This document shows, one piece after another, positions 43,987-55,560 of a stretch of 64,000 nucleotides of DNA. Made by a program: the position numbers and the translations under genes. The stretch covers positions 45,585 to 109,584 of the forward strand of contig CAJQUW010001841.1 of NCBI GenBank assembly GCA_907163375.1, written 5' to 3'. Source of the stretch: Prostheceraeus crozeri. Lineage: Eukaryota; Platyhelminthes; Polycladida; Euryleptidae. Below the pieces are notes generated by a model that searched no databases, was not told where the DNA came from, and was given only the letters and a program-made list of their open reading frames with translations. Numbering within the stretch: position 1 is the stretch's first letter; each line of letters starts with the position of its first letter.

Positions 43987-45873
43987 GATTTGAGACAACA
44001 ATCTTTATGTACTCGTATTATGGCAATACATTGTGTAAATATTTGGGATTTTTCTGTTGTTCTTTTTGATTTGGGCTTCACGATTTCTATTAACGAGGAT
44101 TGTATATTAAACATTCGATTCTTAATTCTACTTACTTGTTTTGTGGTCAGTAGTAATGCGGTAAGTGCAGTCAGCAGCATATCTGGATTTTCCACTACCC
44201 GAAAGCGGATATCCGGCTCAATCCAGAAACAATCCGTTTCATAAAGATAATCTTGATATCTACAATTGAGCTTGTTTTGCTGCTCACATGTGTTTTGCAA
44301 TAGTCGTCGACATCGCACCCCTAAAATGTATTGATTGGGTTTCTTGTTCGAGCTTTCTACAGAATAGCGATTAAATGGCTTTCTCACGGACTGATCTACT
44401 ATAAAATTTGTAAAATAAAATATGTATAAAATATGTCATTCCCTTGCCACTCACTATTTTTCCCGCTGTCCCAGCCTTCTCCGGTTTAGCTAGAGTCAGC
44501 TACACCATTTCCCCGATATTTTATCTAGTCAATAATTATTCGCATTCTTTCCTCCTTTTCATTCCGCTTTTGGAACTGAAAAGAACAGATCTTCATTTTC
44601 CGATATGGAAATCTCAGGATCGTTCTTCGTCCGGAAGTTCCTACTTTGCGCACCTTATTATTGCATTCCACGGCTTCTATTTTTGATATTATTAAAGTGT
44701 AGCATTTTATGGTATGAAGTATTTTGATCCATTTCTCCAATTCAAATCATTATTTGCCACATAGAATCCGTTTTAAAGTCCATGCTAATCTGTTGGGAGC
44801 TAGCTAGCACTCCATCTAATAAGCTGGTGGAGTACGGCTTTATGGCGGGTCTTCACTTCACTAAGCTGCGACTCGGTGCAGGAGAGCACTCAAGAAAAGA
44901 GAGAAGAACCAAACCATGTATCGCTGCAACCATAGCAGTTAACACTGTCGATCTCATCATACGTTGGAAGAGGACTTCTTCATAGAAATGATGAATAGTG
45001 ATTCCGTCTCACAAGACTCTGCTGCTCATAATGCAGTGAAAGATGAGACCAAATTAACGAAACAGATGGATACTCAAAATATGATAAATAAGGGGAAATT
45101 CTTTTTATATAAAAACAACATGAATAATGGAGATACGTAATCATATAATGAGGATTAGGCTACATGCAACTGATCATGCAAGCTTGTATTCTGTGGAATC
45201 TTTACTCGACACTATATTGCTCTCAGTTTAGATCATTTGCAAGTAATTTATGAATGAAATTGAAGTTGACATCTAATCTAATTTAAGTTAAAACAATTAA
45301 ATTATAAAGTATAAGTGCCACCTGAAAAATAGCACGAATCTAAAATGAAGAATGAAAGTGGTCTGCCAATATTTTGCTAAAAACTAAAAAAATTGGCCCT
45401 TAACGAAAATAAGTTGTGCACTCCTGATCTAGAGTGAATAAAGGAGTAAAGGGCATTTGCGAAGGATCATCAAACGTCATGAAACAAAAGTTACACACGT
45501 TCTATTACTGACATACTTTGTGAATATAAAGGTTATTTAGATCTGCTTAGGATAAATTGCACTCGCATTGGAGCTGTATTTAAGAATCTTGACTGTCATT
45601 GAGGTTTGATCATGACTCTGTCTGTGAGGGATCAGTAAACACAGTTGTCTGATGTCTCACGCCAGCAACTTCTCAGATTGAAACTTAATGCAATCAAACT
45701 ATTAACTACTAACTCAAAATAATGCATTCAGGGCAAGAACACACCTCATCTTAAATTTCACCCAGAGTCCATCCTTTCCATTCAAATGTGCATTTTGTTT
45801 ATGATTGTATTGTAATTTGTAATTAATTTATTTCTGTTCCCCGCGATGTCTAGCTCTACAAGTATTGTTCAAA
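42736..45873. other. Unassigned intron sequence with one microsatellite
   Basis: Apart from the CA/TA run at 43.9 kb nothing is recognised. Confidence 0.45.
43924..43986. repeat. (CA)n(TA)n microsatellite
   Basis: About 18 CA units followed by about 12 TA units. Confidence 0.97.
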
Positions 45874-45874
45874 T

Positions 45875-45897
45875 AAGAGAGAGAGAGAGAGAGAGAG
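45875..45897. repeat. (AG)n microsatellite
   Basis: About 11 AG units, 65 bp outside the left end of the large element. Confidence 0.95.
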
Positions 45898-45960
45898 CGA
45901 TAAAACTGGAAGAAAAATTGCATTCATGATCACTTCTCGGCATGTTAGGTAGTTTATCTT

Positions 45961-46677
45961 TAGTCTTGGAGCCAAGGCGCTAAAAAACGAAGTAAAAATG
46001 ACACCCCTGCTATACTTTTCTTAACACTTTCATGTTGTTAAGGGGTGTATGGGACATCAGAAAACAGTTGTTAGCAATGCCAACTCTCTTGCAAAAGTTG
46101 CTTTAGGCCTACTTTTGTAAAACTATCACGATGTTAAAAATGCAAAGCATGGAGTGAGTACGGAACACAAAAGTAACTCTAGATATGGATTGAAACAACG
46201 TATACCTACGCACGACGTCTCATTTTGATCGTCTAGATGTCCTCTCACTCATAAATCTTGTTGGAAGTGAATACATTAAAGAACGAAGTCGCCAGAGGTC
46301 AAAAGGTCACAAAACCTAGGTCAAAACTCAAAAATAGCACTTTTCTTAAAAGGACGCCTGACTCACTGCCTTGGAGCGATCAAATACTTCAAAATCAAAC
46401 GGTAACCTCATCTAGGGACCCTTGGGAAGTTTTTGAAGCAGTTGTTTGGAGGTCATGACCCAATGACGTGATCACAGGTCAAATTTCTGTAAAGGTCAAA
46501 TTTTAAAAAAATCAATAAAACCAGCTTTTTTGGTCTTATCGATCTTCATACGTATTCCGTTAGCCTAGGCACAACCAGGGGATAGTTATCCATAGTTTAC
46601 AAATATATTCTTCTCAAATCAATGATAATACTTTGACTAGAAGTTATCATTAGGCCTAGGCCATTCAGCCGGTCAAG
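45961..46677 (+). repeat. Left terminal inverted repeat of the 7.5-kb element
   Basis: Runs from TAGTCTTGGAGCCAAG to CATTCAGCCGGTCAAG. It contains a 66-codon open frame (46258-46458) that is residue-for-residue the same in the right repeat. It is probably non-coding; its sameness reflects repeat identity. Confidence 0.9.
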
Positions 46678-47030
46678 AGGTCATTCGTAGCATACGTAAT
46701 CGGCTACTTTTTCTATATTTCATTATTTTACATTATTTACGTCACTTTTCATCATTATTATTATATTATGTTACTATTATATTAATTTATTACTTTGAAA
46801 TATATATTTATTGTGACTCATTCGCATTTCCTACCCTCATTTTTTAAGGCACAATATGCATTTTTTCTGTAACTTCCTATGAAGACCAGCTCAAAATGAA
46901 AAGGACTCATGTTGCTCATATGTCTTGCTTATATTAGGTAAACATGACGCTGAAAACCATGAAAGTTACTATGAAAGTCATTGAAAAGTCATGTCATCCT
47001 CCTCACTATCTTCTTCCAGACGTCCACAAT

Positions 47031-48534
47031 TCAAATGAAGCCATTGCAGCTACATGCGATTATGCATGCAGTTCCGTTTTTCGCACATGAACACTTGAAG
47101 GCAACCTTTCTTGCATTTACAGAAAAGAAGTTTAGCAGCCGCCATTTTGCTCTCTTTTGTCATCGTAACAGGAACTAATGCTCCCTTCTGATCCAGCTTT
47201 CGTCCAAATTTCAAGGGTGAAAGGAGACACGGATTTGATTTTGCTGCTTCCTTGTATAAGCTGAATTGACAAAGACTTCTCAAAACATGTTGATGGAAAG
47301 CATCTTCTGTCGGTGGTAGCAAGCGTAAGTCGCGTTTAGTGGAATAATAATAATAATAATAATAGAAACTTTATTGGTCCACAAGAACAAATCGGTAGAC
47401 GCATTACAGATCACATTGTGATGATGAAGTGAACAGATGAGCGCGTAAGCGGTCAAGAGAAAAACTGTACTCCGGTTTTCCATACAAACGACAAAAGAAG
47501 TCCCTAGCTTCATCAAAAACTGTAGAGCTAACATGTGAATCATTATGAGAAAAGTCAACTATGTGATTCATTTTTCCAATCATTTGAAGAGCTACGTTAG
47601 TAGAGCGTTTTATACCACGACCGAATGGATAACTGACGGAGTCACAGCCGGACAATACGTAGGAAGCTAGCAAGGTTCCAGTCAGCACTAGTTTTTCCTT
47701 CTCCAAGTTCTCAGCAAGCTGGTTGACCAAGTCATGGATAGGCAAATAAGTGTCATTCTTCTCAACCCATAATTCAAGGACATGAGATAACCGTTGAGAA
47801 TGAAACATTGCAAGAGCAATAATGTCTGTGTCCGTTGCATGTATGACAAACGAATTGCTTTCGGAAGAGTTGGCTATGTGTGCGAAAATCCTCGTATCCG
47901 CTTCTTCGTGATTATTGTACCTTTCAAGTGGGGTTGTATCTTTGTTGGTCACACTAATTTGCTGATCTTCAATATCAAATATAAGGCTTATGCCCTCAGG
48001 CAAATGACATGTACTCCAGCACGAGGCAATGTATTTCAGCAAGTTCTGCTTGTTTTTGGGATTTGAGGTGAATGCTTTCCATTGTGGTATTTTCATGTTA
48101 TCTGTGGGTTCATACTCAACCATGGCCAAATCTTCTTGGCGTCACAATCTTTCATCACTTTTTAAACTCATTTCTCCAAAGTCGTATCTGTCAGCAACGA
48201 AATATATTTCACAACAATTTGCTGGTTTTATCCTCAATATCTTGTTCTTGTACAGCTCAGGAAGTTGGTGAAAGACGATTGCCCCTAGAGTTTGAAAGCG
48301 ATGAATAAATGCCATAGCATCAATTAGATAAACCGGCTTGGAGATCGAAGGTGCGAGCTCGCTCAAAGGGCTCCACGTCCCATTCAATTTAGTACGGATG
48401 GTCTCTAAGAAATCAACTTTGTTTCCTTTCCGCATTTTGTATGCATCTTTGTCATGTTTGCTCGGTTCAAATAGACTTGGAGGATAATTACACCATTCAA
48501 AACTGAATGCTTCAATCTTACCTTCCTCAGTCAA
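47031..48534 (-). pseudogene. PIN/XPG-like nuclease and CXC tail of the large transposon protein
   Basis: Reads KIEAFSFEWCNYPPSLFEPS, PVYLIDAMAFIHRFQTL and EIYFVADRYD. After TGA it continues RQEDLAMVEYEPT, then YNNHEEADTRIFAHIAN, IHATDTDIIALAM and LASYVLSGCDSVSYPFGRG. Acidic residues in LIDAMAF, HEEADTR, ATDTDI and SGCD are spaced as in PIN/FEN/XPG metal nucleases. After the insertion: LPPTEDAFHQHVLRSL, LVPVTMTKE, FCKCKKGC, and one base out of frame CSCAKNGTACIIACSCNGF then stop at 47031-47033. C-x-C-x3-GC-x...C-x-C-x-K-x-G-x-x-C is a CXC (tesmin/TSO1-type) DNA-binding module. Confidence 0.75.
47335..47403 (-). mobile_element. Short LINE-type 3' tail inserted in the transposon gene
   Basis: Minus strand: TTCTTGTGGACCAATAAAGT then TTCTATTATTATTATTATT. 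A polyadenylation-like AATAAA followed by (ATT)n is a typical non-LTR/SINE 3' end. It interrupts the gene between FTSSSQCDL and RLLPPTEDAF. Confidence 0.6.
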
Positions 48535-51023
48535 ACAAGGCCCTCGTAACGATGCTTTCTTCCGATGCTATCATTTTCACTGGATCTTGTTTATTTTTCA
48601 TTTTCTTTTTTTGCAAAGCAAAAGTCAGTATCTTTGGAGAAATTATCTTCGCGGCGCCACTCGTTCTTGCTTCTACAATAGCATCCAATCCTAGTTGCTT
48701 GGAACGTACAACTTCTGACGTAATCAATATTTCTCCAGTTGAAATGTTAACTAGCTGTTCAGATTCAACATTCGAGGAAAAGGGATTTCTCATATCTTCA
48801 AAAATTGTGTTTCTAATTTTCAAAATTTTCTGCAAGTCATCTTTGCTTATTTTTTCATGTTGGTCAGAAGTTACAGATTGTAGGTGTACCATTTGTTTCA
48901 TGCTTTCAGAGACTGCTATTAAGGTAGGTAAAGCTTTTATGTACTTCTCTCTAGCTGTTTCTTTCTGAGTTATGCCTTTGAACAAGTTGTTTTTCCCTTC
49001 CTTATTATACGTCTGCTCTAAAGCAAGATCTGTCCACACACCGTTGAAGCTACCATGTTTCTGATGAACAGCAAAGTTTCCAGCCTCAAATTCCACTTGA
49101 ACTTCTGGTGCTGTGGTTGGGAGGTTCATCATTTCTTCGAGGTAAATTGGCAAGCATGACATGTATTTAGTATGTCCGGATGCCACGATGTATGGCAGCA
49201 TGTTTCGGGCTTCTATTAGATGTTGTTCCCAAAGTCCGGCCCTTTCAGCGTTAACATAGCGCTTGAAAATCAGAACCATGTCAGTGTACATATCCCAAAA
49301 TTTGGCAGTTTCTCCAAACGAATTCTCAAATTCTTCCCATACATTGAGTAATGTGCTGAGGTTATCAAGAACACGATCGACATGCTTCCGCAAGTTATCT
49401 TTATCTTGTGCCTCGAAATCATTTCCAATGTCCTGTAATAGTTCAATAATATGTGAAATCGATTCAACGTGACCAACTGTTTCTTTTTCTAACAACCATT
49501 GTTCAAAGGCTTCCCATTTTAGCATGAAGAATGCTTCGCAAAGCCAGGAATGATAACGTATCATTTTGTAATAATCCTTTCCTGCCATGACTTTGTTAGC
49601 TGTTCCCCGGTGGCATATCTCTGCTGTTACCAGCAAGTCTTCTATTCCACTTTCTTTCATCAGGAATCCGATCGAGCCCATGAAATTTTGAATTATGTGA
49701 AAGCCACCGAGACGAAGAATGACATCTTTATAGTGAACTGGATTCTTTTTCACTAGGCCTTTGATGATGTCATAAATGGCTTGATCACAAGTGACAACGG
49801 TCTTTGTCTGATTTAGCTTATTAGTCAGCGTCACAAAATAATCGAGAGAAGTTTTGACGACGTCTGGATCGGTTGTTGTTTGAGGGTATAATGGACCGTA
49901 TCCTATTTCAGTCTTAGGTTTATCGTTTCCAGAATATAGCGAGAAAAAAGAATTCCATGTTGGAGTATTGTGAAACGCTGAATCATAATCGCCATCAGTT
50001 ATCAGAAGTGTAGTCGGAAACATTCGCAACAAGAATAAAACAATGTTAACATCTGATAAGTCCTGTCTTTCGCTTACTTTCGCTATGTCATCCAGTTTTA
50101 CACAATTCAGTGCTCGCGCTTCTTTTCTATCCTTTAGAGTGAGATGACTTTTAACTGAATAGAACTTATCAGGTATTTCCATCGTCGTTTTTCGATTTTT
50201 CGGATCATCGGGAACTCTCCTGAATATGTCTGTGGTGTCATTTCCGCTCGAATACTGATAAATGATATTGGTCGTTGCATCTAAGCTACCACCATCTTCT
50301 GTTTCTGAATGAAAATTCAAATTATCCAAGGCAGTTTGAAGGAAGCATCCGTGTACGATATTCTCTGGAATATAAATCCCCTCGACTTCTTTTTTCGAGA
50401 ACTTTATTAGCTATAGTAGTCACGTATCGCTGCGCACTACTATAAGAGATACAGTGTCCAAGTCGATTAGTCATAGTGATCAAGTTCTTGTTTCTGGTTT
50501 CCTTCAAAATATGTAAGGCTAGACCAACTTGCTTTGATGTAGGTTGTTTGTTCACCAAACTGAGTATATCATTTCCTAAGCTCATGACACGTTTCTTCTG
50601 CTCGTCCAGTAAATCAACTCGACCATCTTCATCCATCGAATCAGATGTGTCAAAAAGCAACCATGCCAAATGATTGTACAAGTTGACCGGAACTAGACTT
50701 GAGGTCGCTGAGCATGATACCTCTATTTCTGTCATTTCTGTATCTCTTGAAACTTGTTTCAGCTCAGCGCGAATGTTTTTCGCAACTGAGTACGAATTCA
50801 TAGAAGTGTTACACTTTTCATTTTCAGATTCGTTATCGGAGCTCGAAAGAAAATTGCTTTCGTTCAGATTAGATTTCAATTCGAAAACCTGACTGCACAA
50901 TTCCTTTACAGTAAGCGATGTCGGACATACGAGACTTCTGCCTTTCAGTTTCACGGTTTGAACAAAGTCAGCTGTAAAGTGATTCACAATACGCTTGACC
51001 AGTCTATCGGGCCTACATTCAGT
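48527..51023 (-). pseudogene. Central domain of the large transposon protein
   Basis: Continues in frame after the TAG with TECRPDRLVKRIVNHFTADF, then an acidic serine-rich stretch (SSSDNESENEK) and SLGNDILSLVNKQPTSKQVG. After the six-A slip it reads KEVEGIYIPENIVHGCFLQT-ALDNLNF and an uninterrupted 600-codon frame. That includes VTCDQAIYDIIKGLVKKNPV, LRLGGFHIIQNFMGSIG, GHTKYMSCLPIYLEEMMNLP, HQKHGSFNGVWTDLALEQTY and ALPTLIAVSESMKQMVHLQS. The spaced acidic residues (LDN, TCDQ, LGxFH) resemble an RNase H-like transposase core, but I cannot prove this by eye. The length and lack of stops over 600 codons argue for recent activity. Confidence 0.7.
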
Positions 51024-51828
51024 CTAACCATGTTCAGCTAATAAATCATTGTATCTCATCACAATTTGGTCAACTGAGTAAACGTGTCTCTCGTTGCGGA
51101 GTCCGTCTGAGATTTCGGATACTAGAAGTGAAAATGCTGCATCGTGCTGATTGGAATCTGAAGATATTTCTTTGTCATTCAGTGCACGTTTGTTCATATA
51201 TCGACTCATGCAACTCCTGTGATAATGAAAATTGTTAGTCACCATATCTACACACGTTTCACCATGTCCTTTAATCTTGAATAACATGACTTCATCATTA
51301 ATATCCTTTGCCTTCTTGTGTATAGCTCTTTCCCTCCCATCAGGCGTTGCAATGGCAATCAAGGTCCAAACTCCATAGCTATCTCTCTCTTTTTCACAAA
51401 GAAAAGACAGATTTATTATATTCAAGAGATTTCCCAACCAAAGATGAAGAATCAGATCTTAGACGAATAGTCGAATTGTCTAAAGAGTCCGACTTCTCTC
51501 CTTTCGTTTGCTTAGACCTCAATTTTATGTTATCCAATGTTCTCTTGAGTGTATATTTGCTACGACAGATTACATGGACGATTGGTCTCTTTTTAAAGAA
51601 GGTAGCTTCATCCTCTAAATCACTCCAGATCTTCGCAAACAATTCATCCTTTCGTATGAAAATTGCCGACTTCAATCCTGGTAAACCTTTGCTTGTTATA
51701 GTGGACGTTTTTCCATGTTTTTTGGCTGCACTTTGACATATGATGCATTTCGAATAGTCAATTCTGAATTCAGGACAGGAGCTTGACCGACGCTTATTTT
51801 TCGTGTTCCTCGAAAGTAATGGTTCCAT
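51024..51828 (-). pseudogene. N-terminal Cys/His module of the large transposon protein
   Basis: Residues 1-144 read RRSSSCPEFRIDYSKCIICQ, FIRKDELFAKIWSDLEDEAT, then IVHVICRSKYTLKRTLDNIK. The second half, in another frame, reads FLCEKERDSYGVW, then IHKKAKDINDEVMLFKIKGH and FHYHRSCMSRYMNKRALNDK. The repeated pattern is a CxxC pair followed 50-70 residues later by H-x-x-C-(R/x)-x-x-(Y/F), once per half, suggesting two zinc-binding units. This is typical of the family's N-terminus and may bind the terminal repeats (inference). It ends at the in-frame TAG. Confidence 0.7.
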
Positions 51829-51851
51829 ACTTGAAGAAGGATCTTGTTAAC

Positions 51852-52158
51852 CTGAAAAAAGAAACGAAAAATGAAAATCGAAAAATGAGTTATCGACTTT
51901 AACATTAGTCCTATCTTATCCATCATTTCTTAAGAAAAATCAAAGTTTCAAAATAAATCATTTTCTGTTTCTAATTATCATTTTTTTCAAAATAATTTAC
52001 AAGTTTTTTTGGTATCAAAAAAAATTGCGCAGGGGGGTTCTAGGAAAACTCATTTTCTGTTTGTCATTATCATTATTTTCAGTTCTCATGAAAAATGTGA
52101 ACGATAAATGACGATTTAGATTCAATGAGGGATGCTATAAAGATGGAAATTGACTTAC
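51852..52158 (-). promoter_or_regulatory. Probable 5'-UTR intron of the transposon gene
   Basis: Minus-strand donor GTAAGT follows AATAAA at 52159, and acceptor CGTTTCTTTTTTCAG ends at 51852, 24 bp before the ATG. It implies the gene is expressed from a spliced mRNA starting between 52160 and the right repeat. Confidence 0.5.
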
Positions 52159-52761
52159 TTTATTCTCATCCGAACATTTCAGAAATGGAGGCTGAGAGCG
52201 TTGTACATGTGCCGCACACACTTTGATGTCGTTCGACACACGGTATGATGCAATACTTCCTTGCTCTACAAATCACAGAGGTATACATAGAATATGTGAT
52301 CCATTAATTTTAAATCATTACCGTACCTAAAATTCACCGGTCGTGGCTCTCGAACACCGACAGCTAATTGATATCAATGCAGATTGCGAGAAATACTATA
52401 GCTAATGGTATTTCCGGGCGGAAGAAGAGTCGAATATTCCAAGCAAGTGACAACAGAAGTACACGAAGAGGATTGTTTGAATAACGCAAAGCGCAAGCAT
52501 CGATAATGAACGACGTTAAAAATGTTACCCACTCAAGAACTTGTTTATGACGTCACAAGTTGTGTTCATCTCATTGGCCATCCTTTCCACTGTCGATGTA
52601 CTACGAGCGCGAGTGTAACTTCACCATGGAACACAGCAACTCACCGGTGATTCCAAATTTCTTGGAAATCCTGAGCTACGCCTCCGATAACAGTCAATTA
52701 TTCCTCCTGCGCGGTCTCGGTGAAAATGTGGTGAACTACGCTACTGATAACTTCTTGATCC

Positions 52762-53471
52762 CTTGACCGGCTGAATGGCCTAGGCCTAATGATAACTTCT
52801 AGTCAAAGTATTATCATTGATTTGAGAAGAATATATTTGTAAACTATGGATAACTATCCCCTGGTTGTGCCTAGGCTAACGGAATGCGTATGAATATCGA
52901 TAAGACCAAAAAAGCTGGTTTTATTGATTTTTTTAAAATTTGACCTGTGATCACGTCATTGGGTCATGACCTCCAAACAACTGCTTCAAAAACTTCCCAA
53001 GGGTCCCTAGATGAGGTTACCGTTTGATTTTGAAGTATTTGATCGCTCCAAGGCAGTGAGTCAGGCGTCCTTTTAAGAAAAGTGCTATTTTTGAGTTTTG
53101 ACCTAGGTTTTGTGACCTTTTGACCTCTGGCGACTTCGTTCTTTAATGTATTCACTTCCAACAAGATTTATGAGTGAGAGGACATCTAGACGATCAAAAT
53201 GAGACGTCGTGCGTAGGTATACGTTGTTTCAATCCATATCTAGAGTTACTTTTGTGTTCCGTACTCACTCCATGCTTTGCATTTTTAACATCGTGATAGT
53301 TTTACAAAAGTAGGCCTAAAGCAACTTTTGCAAGAGAGTTGGCATTGTTAACAACTGTTTTCTGATGTCCCATACACCCCTTAACAACATGAAAATGTTA
53401 AGAAAAGTATAGCAGGGGTGTCATTTTTACTTCGATTTTAAGCACGATACGACGGCTTGGCTCCCAGACTA
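52762..53471 (-). repeat. Right terminal inverted repeat of the 7.5-kb element
   Basis: Inverse copy of 45961-46677. Differences seen: about 10 extra bases near 53442-53455, single substitutions near 53349 and 53397, otherwise the same through the inner end CTTGACCGGCTGAATG. This is the upstream (promoter-side) end for the enclosed gene. Confidence 0.9.
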
Positions 53472-53474
53472 CTT

Positions 53475-54590
53475 TGACTCAAAGACAAAATAAAATATAC
53501 AATTCATTATGTTATTACTGCTGCATAGAAAAATACGACCATTGTCTCGCATCATAACTTTAAATCTAGAGAAGGTAACTAATCACCATGACAACTTTCG
53601 ATGCTCTTGAGACCAATGCAGATGTTTGTTTGCATCGTCGGCATAGATGCAGTTTTCATTGACAGAGAATCCACTGTGGTGTAATAGTGCAGGTAATGTT
53701 GCTGAGGGTCTAAACCTCCACTAACGCAGATTACATTAAAAGCCGTACCTTAAGTGTTAAGTGATGACTTCCTGTTACATCACGACAGCAGATAGTAACA
53801 CCATCAATCTGTCTGACAATTTGAAGAATGCATTTCTGAAGAAGAAATGTGTCAGAACAATGCGTCGAATGAATAGTGGCATCACTAATCGAAACGCAAT
53901 TCATTTACATCAGGAAATTCATTCTTTACAAACTCTGTGTTACTTCTTCGAATAATCGAAACATCATCCAAATGATAAAATTTTAATTGAACCGCATGTT
54001 TTAAAGAATGCTGAAGGTTGATTTGCTCCAATATAGTATGATTTAATCATGAAGAAATCTACGAGACGACTCACTGAACAAATTCTCCTGTCTCCAACAT
54101 CTATCAACGTCAATCGTTCTATCACAATTCAAATACTGCATTTGATGCAGATTTACCTGTTAGATTTCTTAATACCGTTTATGCTTGCTTATAAGTCGCA
54201 AAATTCCGGAAGACGCCTTACCCGAAAATTCGGACTATTGCTGATTCTAATATGCTGCTTACATGTCGAAATATTTACACTTACTTTATTACTAGTCTAA
54301 GATGCTTACATAGCATCCATGATAGTTTCAGCTAAAATGTAATCGTAACTTGCATTTGCATTCAGAGAGAATAATCTAGTATGGCCCACCACCTTCTCTC
54401 TAAATAAACAAATGCAGTAATTAATAAACACGGTTTCTGAAAGGTAAACCTCAATTAAGCTTGTCATTCAAAAAGCTTGCACGCTGTATACGAGCGCATG
54501 CTTTCGAATAGCACCTACGACTTATACAGGGATCGATGATTCCTGACACATTTGATTTCAAAACTGAAACTGAGCCGCTGTGTAGATATC
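53475..54590. other. Unassigned intron sequence
   Basis: No feature recognised. Confidence 0.45.
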
Positions 54591-54595
54591 ATATA

Positions 54596-55558
54596 TAGTG
54601 GACTCTCGATATAAGAATCACATCGGGAAATTATGTTTTGATTCTTATAACGAGATTATTCGTATAACGAGAGTTTTTAATGAGCATTCATGCCTTTTAT
54701 TTGTAGTAATAATGATATATGCATCCTTATTAGAAATCAGTATAGATAGATAGATAAATAGGATGTTTCTTTGTGGTTCCTATTACCCTAATTATACTTG
54801 CATACTTAAAGAAGGCAAGAAGACAATAGAAGTATTCTTTTTCAGTTCAGCTTCAACTTCATCTAAAAAAGTCTGATATCTTGCTTTGGTGAAGTTTGGT
54901 TCGTTTTAGGATTTCTTCTTCTATCTTCCTAAGGGCCGGGATGGGATACAGTCATCTCCACCTCGTGTCATGAGTTCTGATGACGCACATTGTCAATTCT
55001 AATCGATGGGTATAGTAGGATAACGCAATTGGCGAGGACTTCAGTGGATTTCATCTTCTCAGGGTTAATCGTGATATCATGACGCGTTTATCTGACGTCC
55101 ATAGGCAAATATAATCAATAAAAAGTAGGATTGCGCCATTGTTGAGTATTTCGGCCAATGACAGTTTAAGTGTCATTCACTGATTCTTATAATGAAAGTG
55201 TGTCCTGATTTATTCTTCTGACGAGTGCAAAATACGTAATATTTCATACTAATTTGTTGAATGGCTATTTATACATTGATTCTTATAACGAAAGTGACAT
55301 GATAATTATTCCTATGACGAGCGGAGAACTACGTATGGAAATGTTTCAGGAAAATGAATTTGATTCTAATAACGAGTTTGCTCTTATAACCGTATAATGA
55401 GTGATTCTTAAAACGAGAGTGACATGATAATTATTCCTATGACGAGCGGAGAACTTATAACGTTGTATGGAAATGTTTCAGGAAAATGGATTTGATTCTA
55501 ATAACGAGTTTGCTCTTATAACCGTATAATGAGTGATTCTTAAAACGAGAGTTCACCG
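54596..55558. mobile_element. pogo-type MITE with internal tandem duplication
   Basis: Ends TAGTGGACTCTCG and CGGTGAACTCTCG (complement) are flanked by TA (54594-54595, 55559-55560). The pattern (C)AGTGGACTCTCG followed by ATATAAGAATC is pogo/Tigger-like. GATTCTTATAACGA-type motifs recur along the whole element. No protein recognised. Confidence 0.8.
55288..55555. repeat. Tandem duplication, two units of about 133 bp
   Basis: GTGACATGATAATTATTCCT, GTATGGAAATGTTTCAGGAA and ATAATGAGTGATTCTTAAAA occur twice in order; the second unit has TTATAACGTT in place of a shorter ACGT. Confidence 0.9.
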
Positions 55559-55560
55559 TA

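Larger units (their letters stand above)
47031..51828 (-). pseudogene. Large transposon protein: Cys/His module, central domain, PIN/XPG-like nuclease, CXC module
   Basis: Reading through breaks gives one protein of about 1,580 residues. ATG at 51826-51828, preceded by an in-frame TAA, so the start is firm. Order: Cys/His module (51024-51828), central domain (48527-51023), nuclease-like region and CXC tail (47031-48534). Breaks: frameshift near 51400-51440, TAG at 51024-51026, one extra A in a six-A run (T6 at 50390-50395), frameshift near 48530, TGA at 48142-48144 (CGA to TGA fits), a 60-70 bp insertion at 47335-47403, frameshift near 47095. The same architecture occurs as an uncharacterised, high-copy protein in cnidarians and other invertebrates (from memory). 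Probable role: transposase/nuclease of the enclosing element. As read it cannot be made as one chain unless breaks are sequence errors or recoded. Confidence 0.75.
45961..53471 (-). mobile_element. 7.5-kb DNA transposon with 0.7-kb inverted repeats, Academ-like
   Basis: Terminal inverted repeats of about 715 bp (45961-46677 and 52762-53471) differ at only a few bases apart from a 10-bp insertion near the right tip. Tips read TAGTCTTGGAGCCAAG and TAGTCTGGGAGCCAAG. CTT flanks both ends (45958-45960, 53472-53474), a possible 3-bp duplication; a TA duplication (45961-45962, 53470-53471) is an alternative reading. Inside is one large gene on the minus strand (47031-51828) with nuclease and zinc modules. 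Known: Academ transposons are reported to encode zinc fingers and, in one lineage, an XPG nuclease, with 3-4 bp duplications. The assignment is inference from this combination. Confidence 0.82.

Noticed and set aside
43866-44387. 173-codon minus-strand frame
   Set aside because: It runs through the CA/TA microsatellite (giving VCVCVC and IYIYIY) and has no domain.
46258-46458. 66-codon frame present identically in both terminal repeats (also 52964-53164)
   Set aside because: Identity is explained by the inverted repeats themselves; no domain, and no Kozak-like or codon-use support.
47794-48308. Several + strand frames of 78-90 codons
   Set aside because: They are opposite-strand shadows of the nuclease region of the transposon gene.
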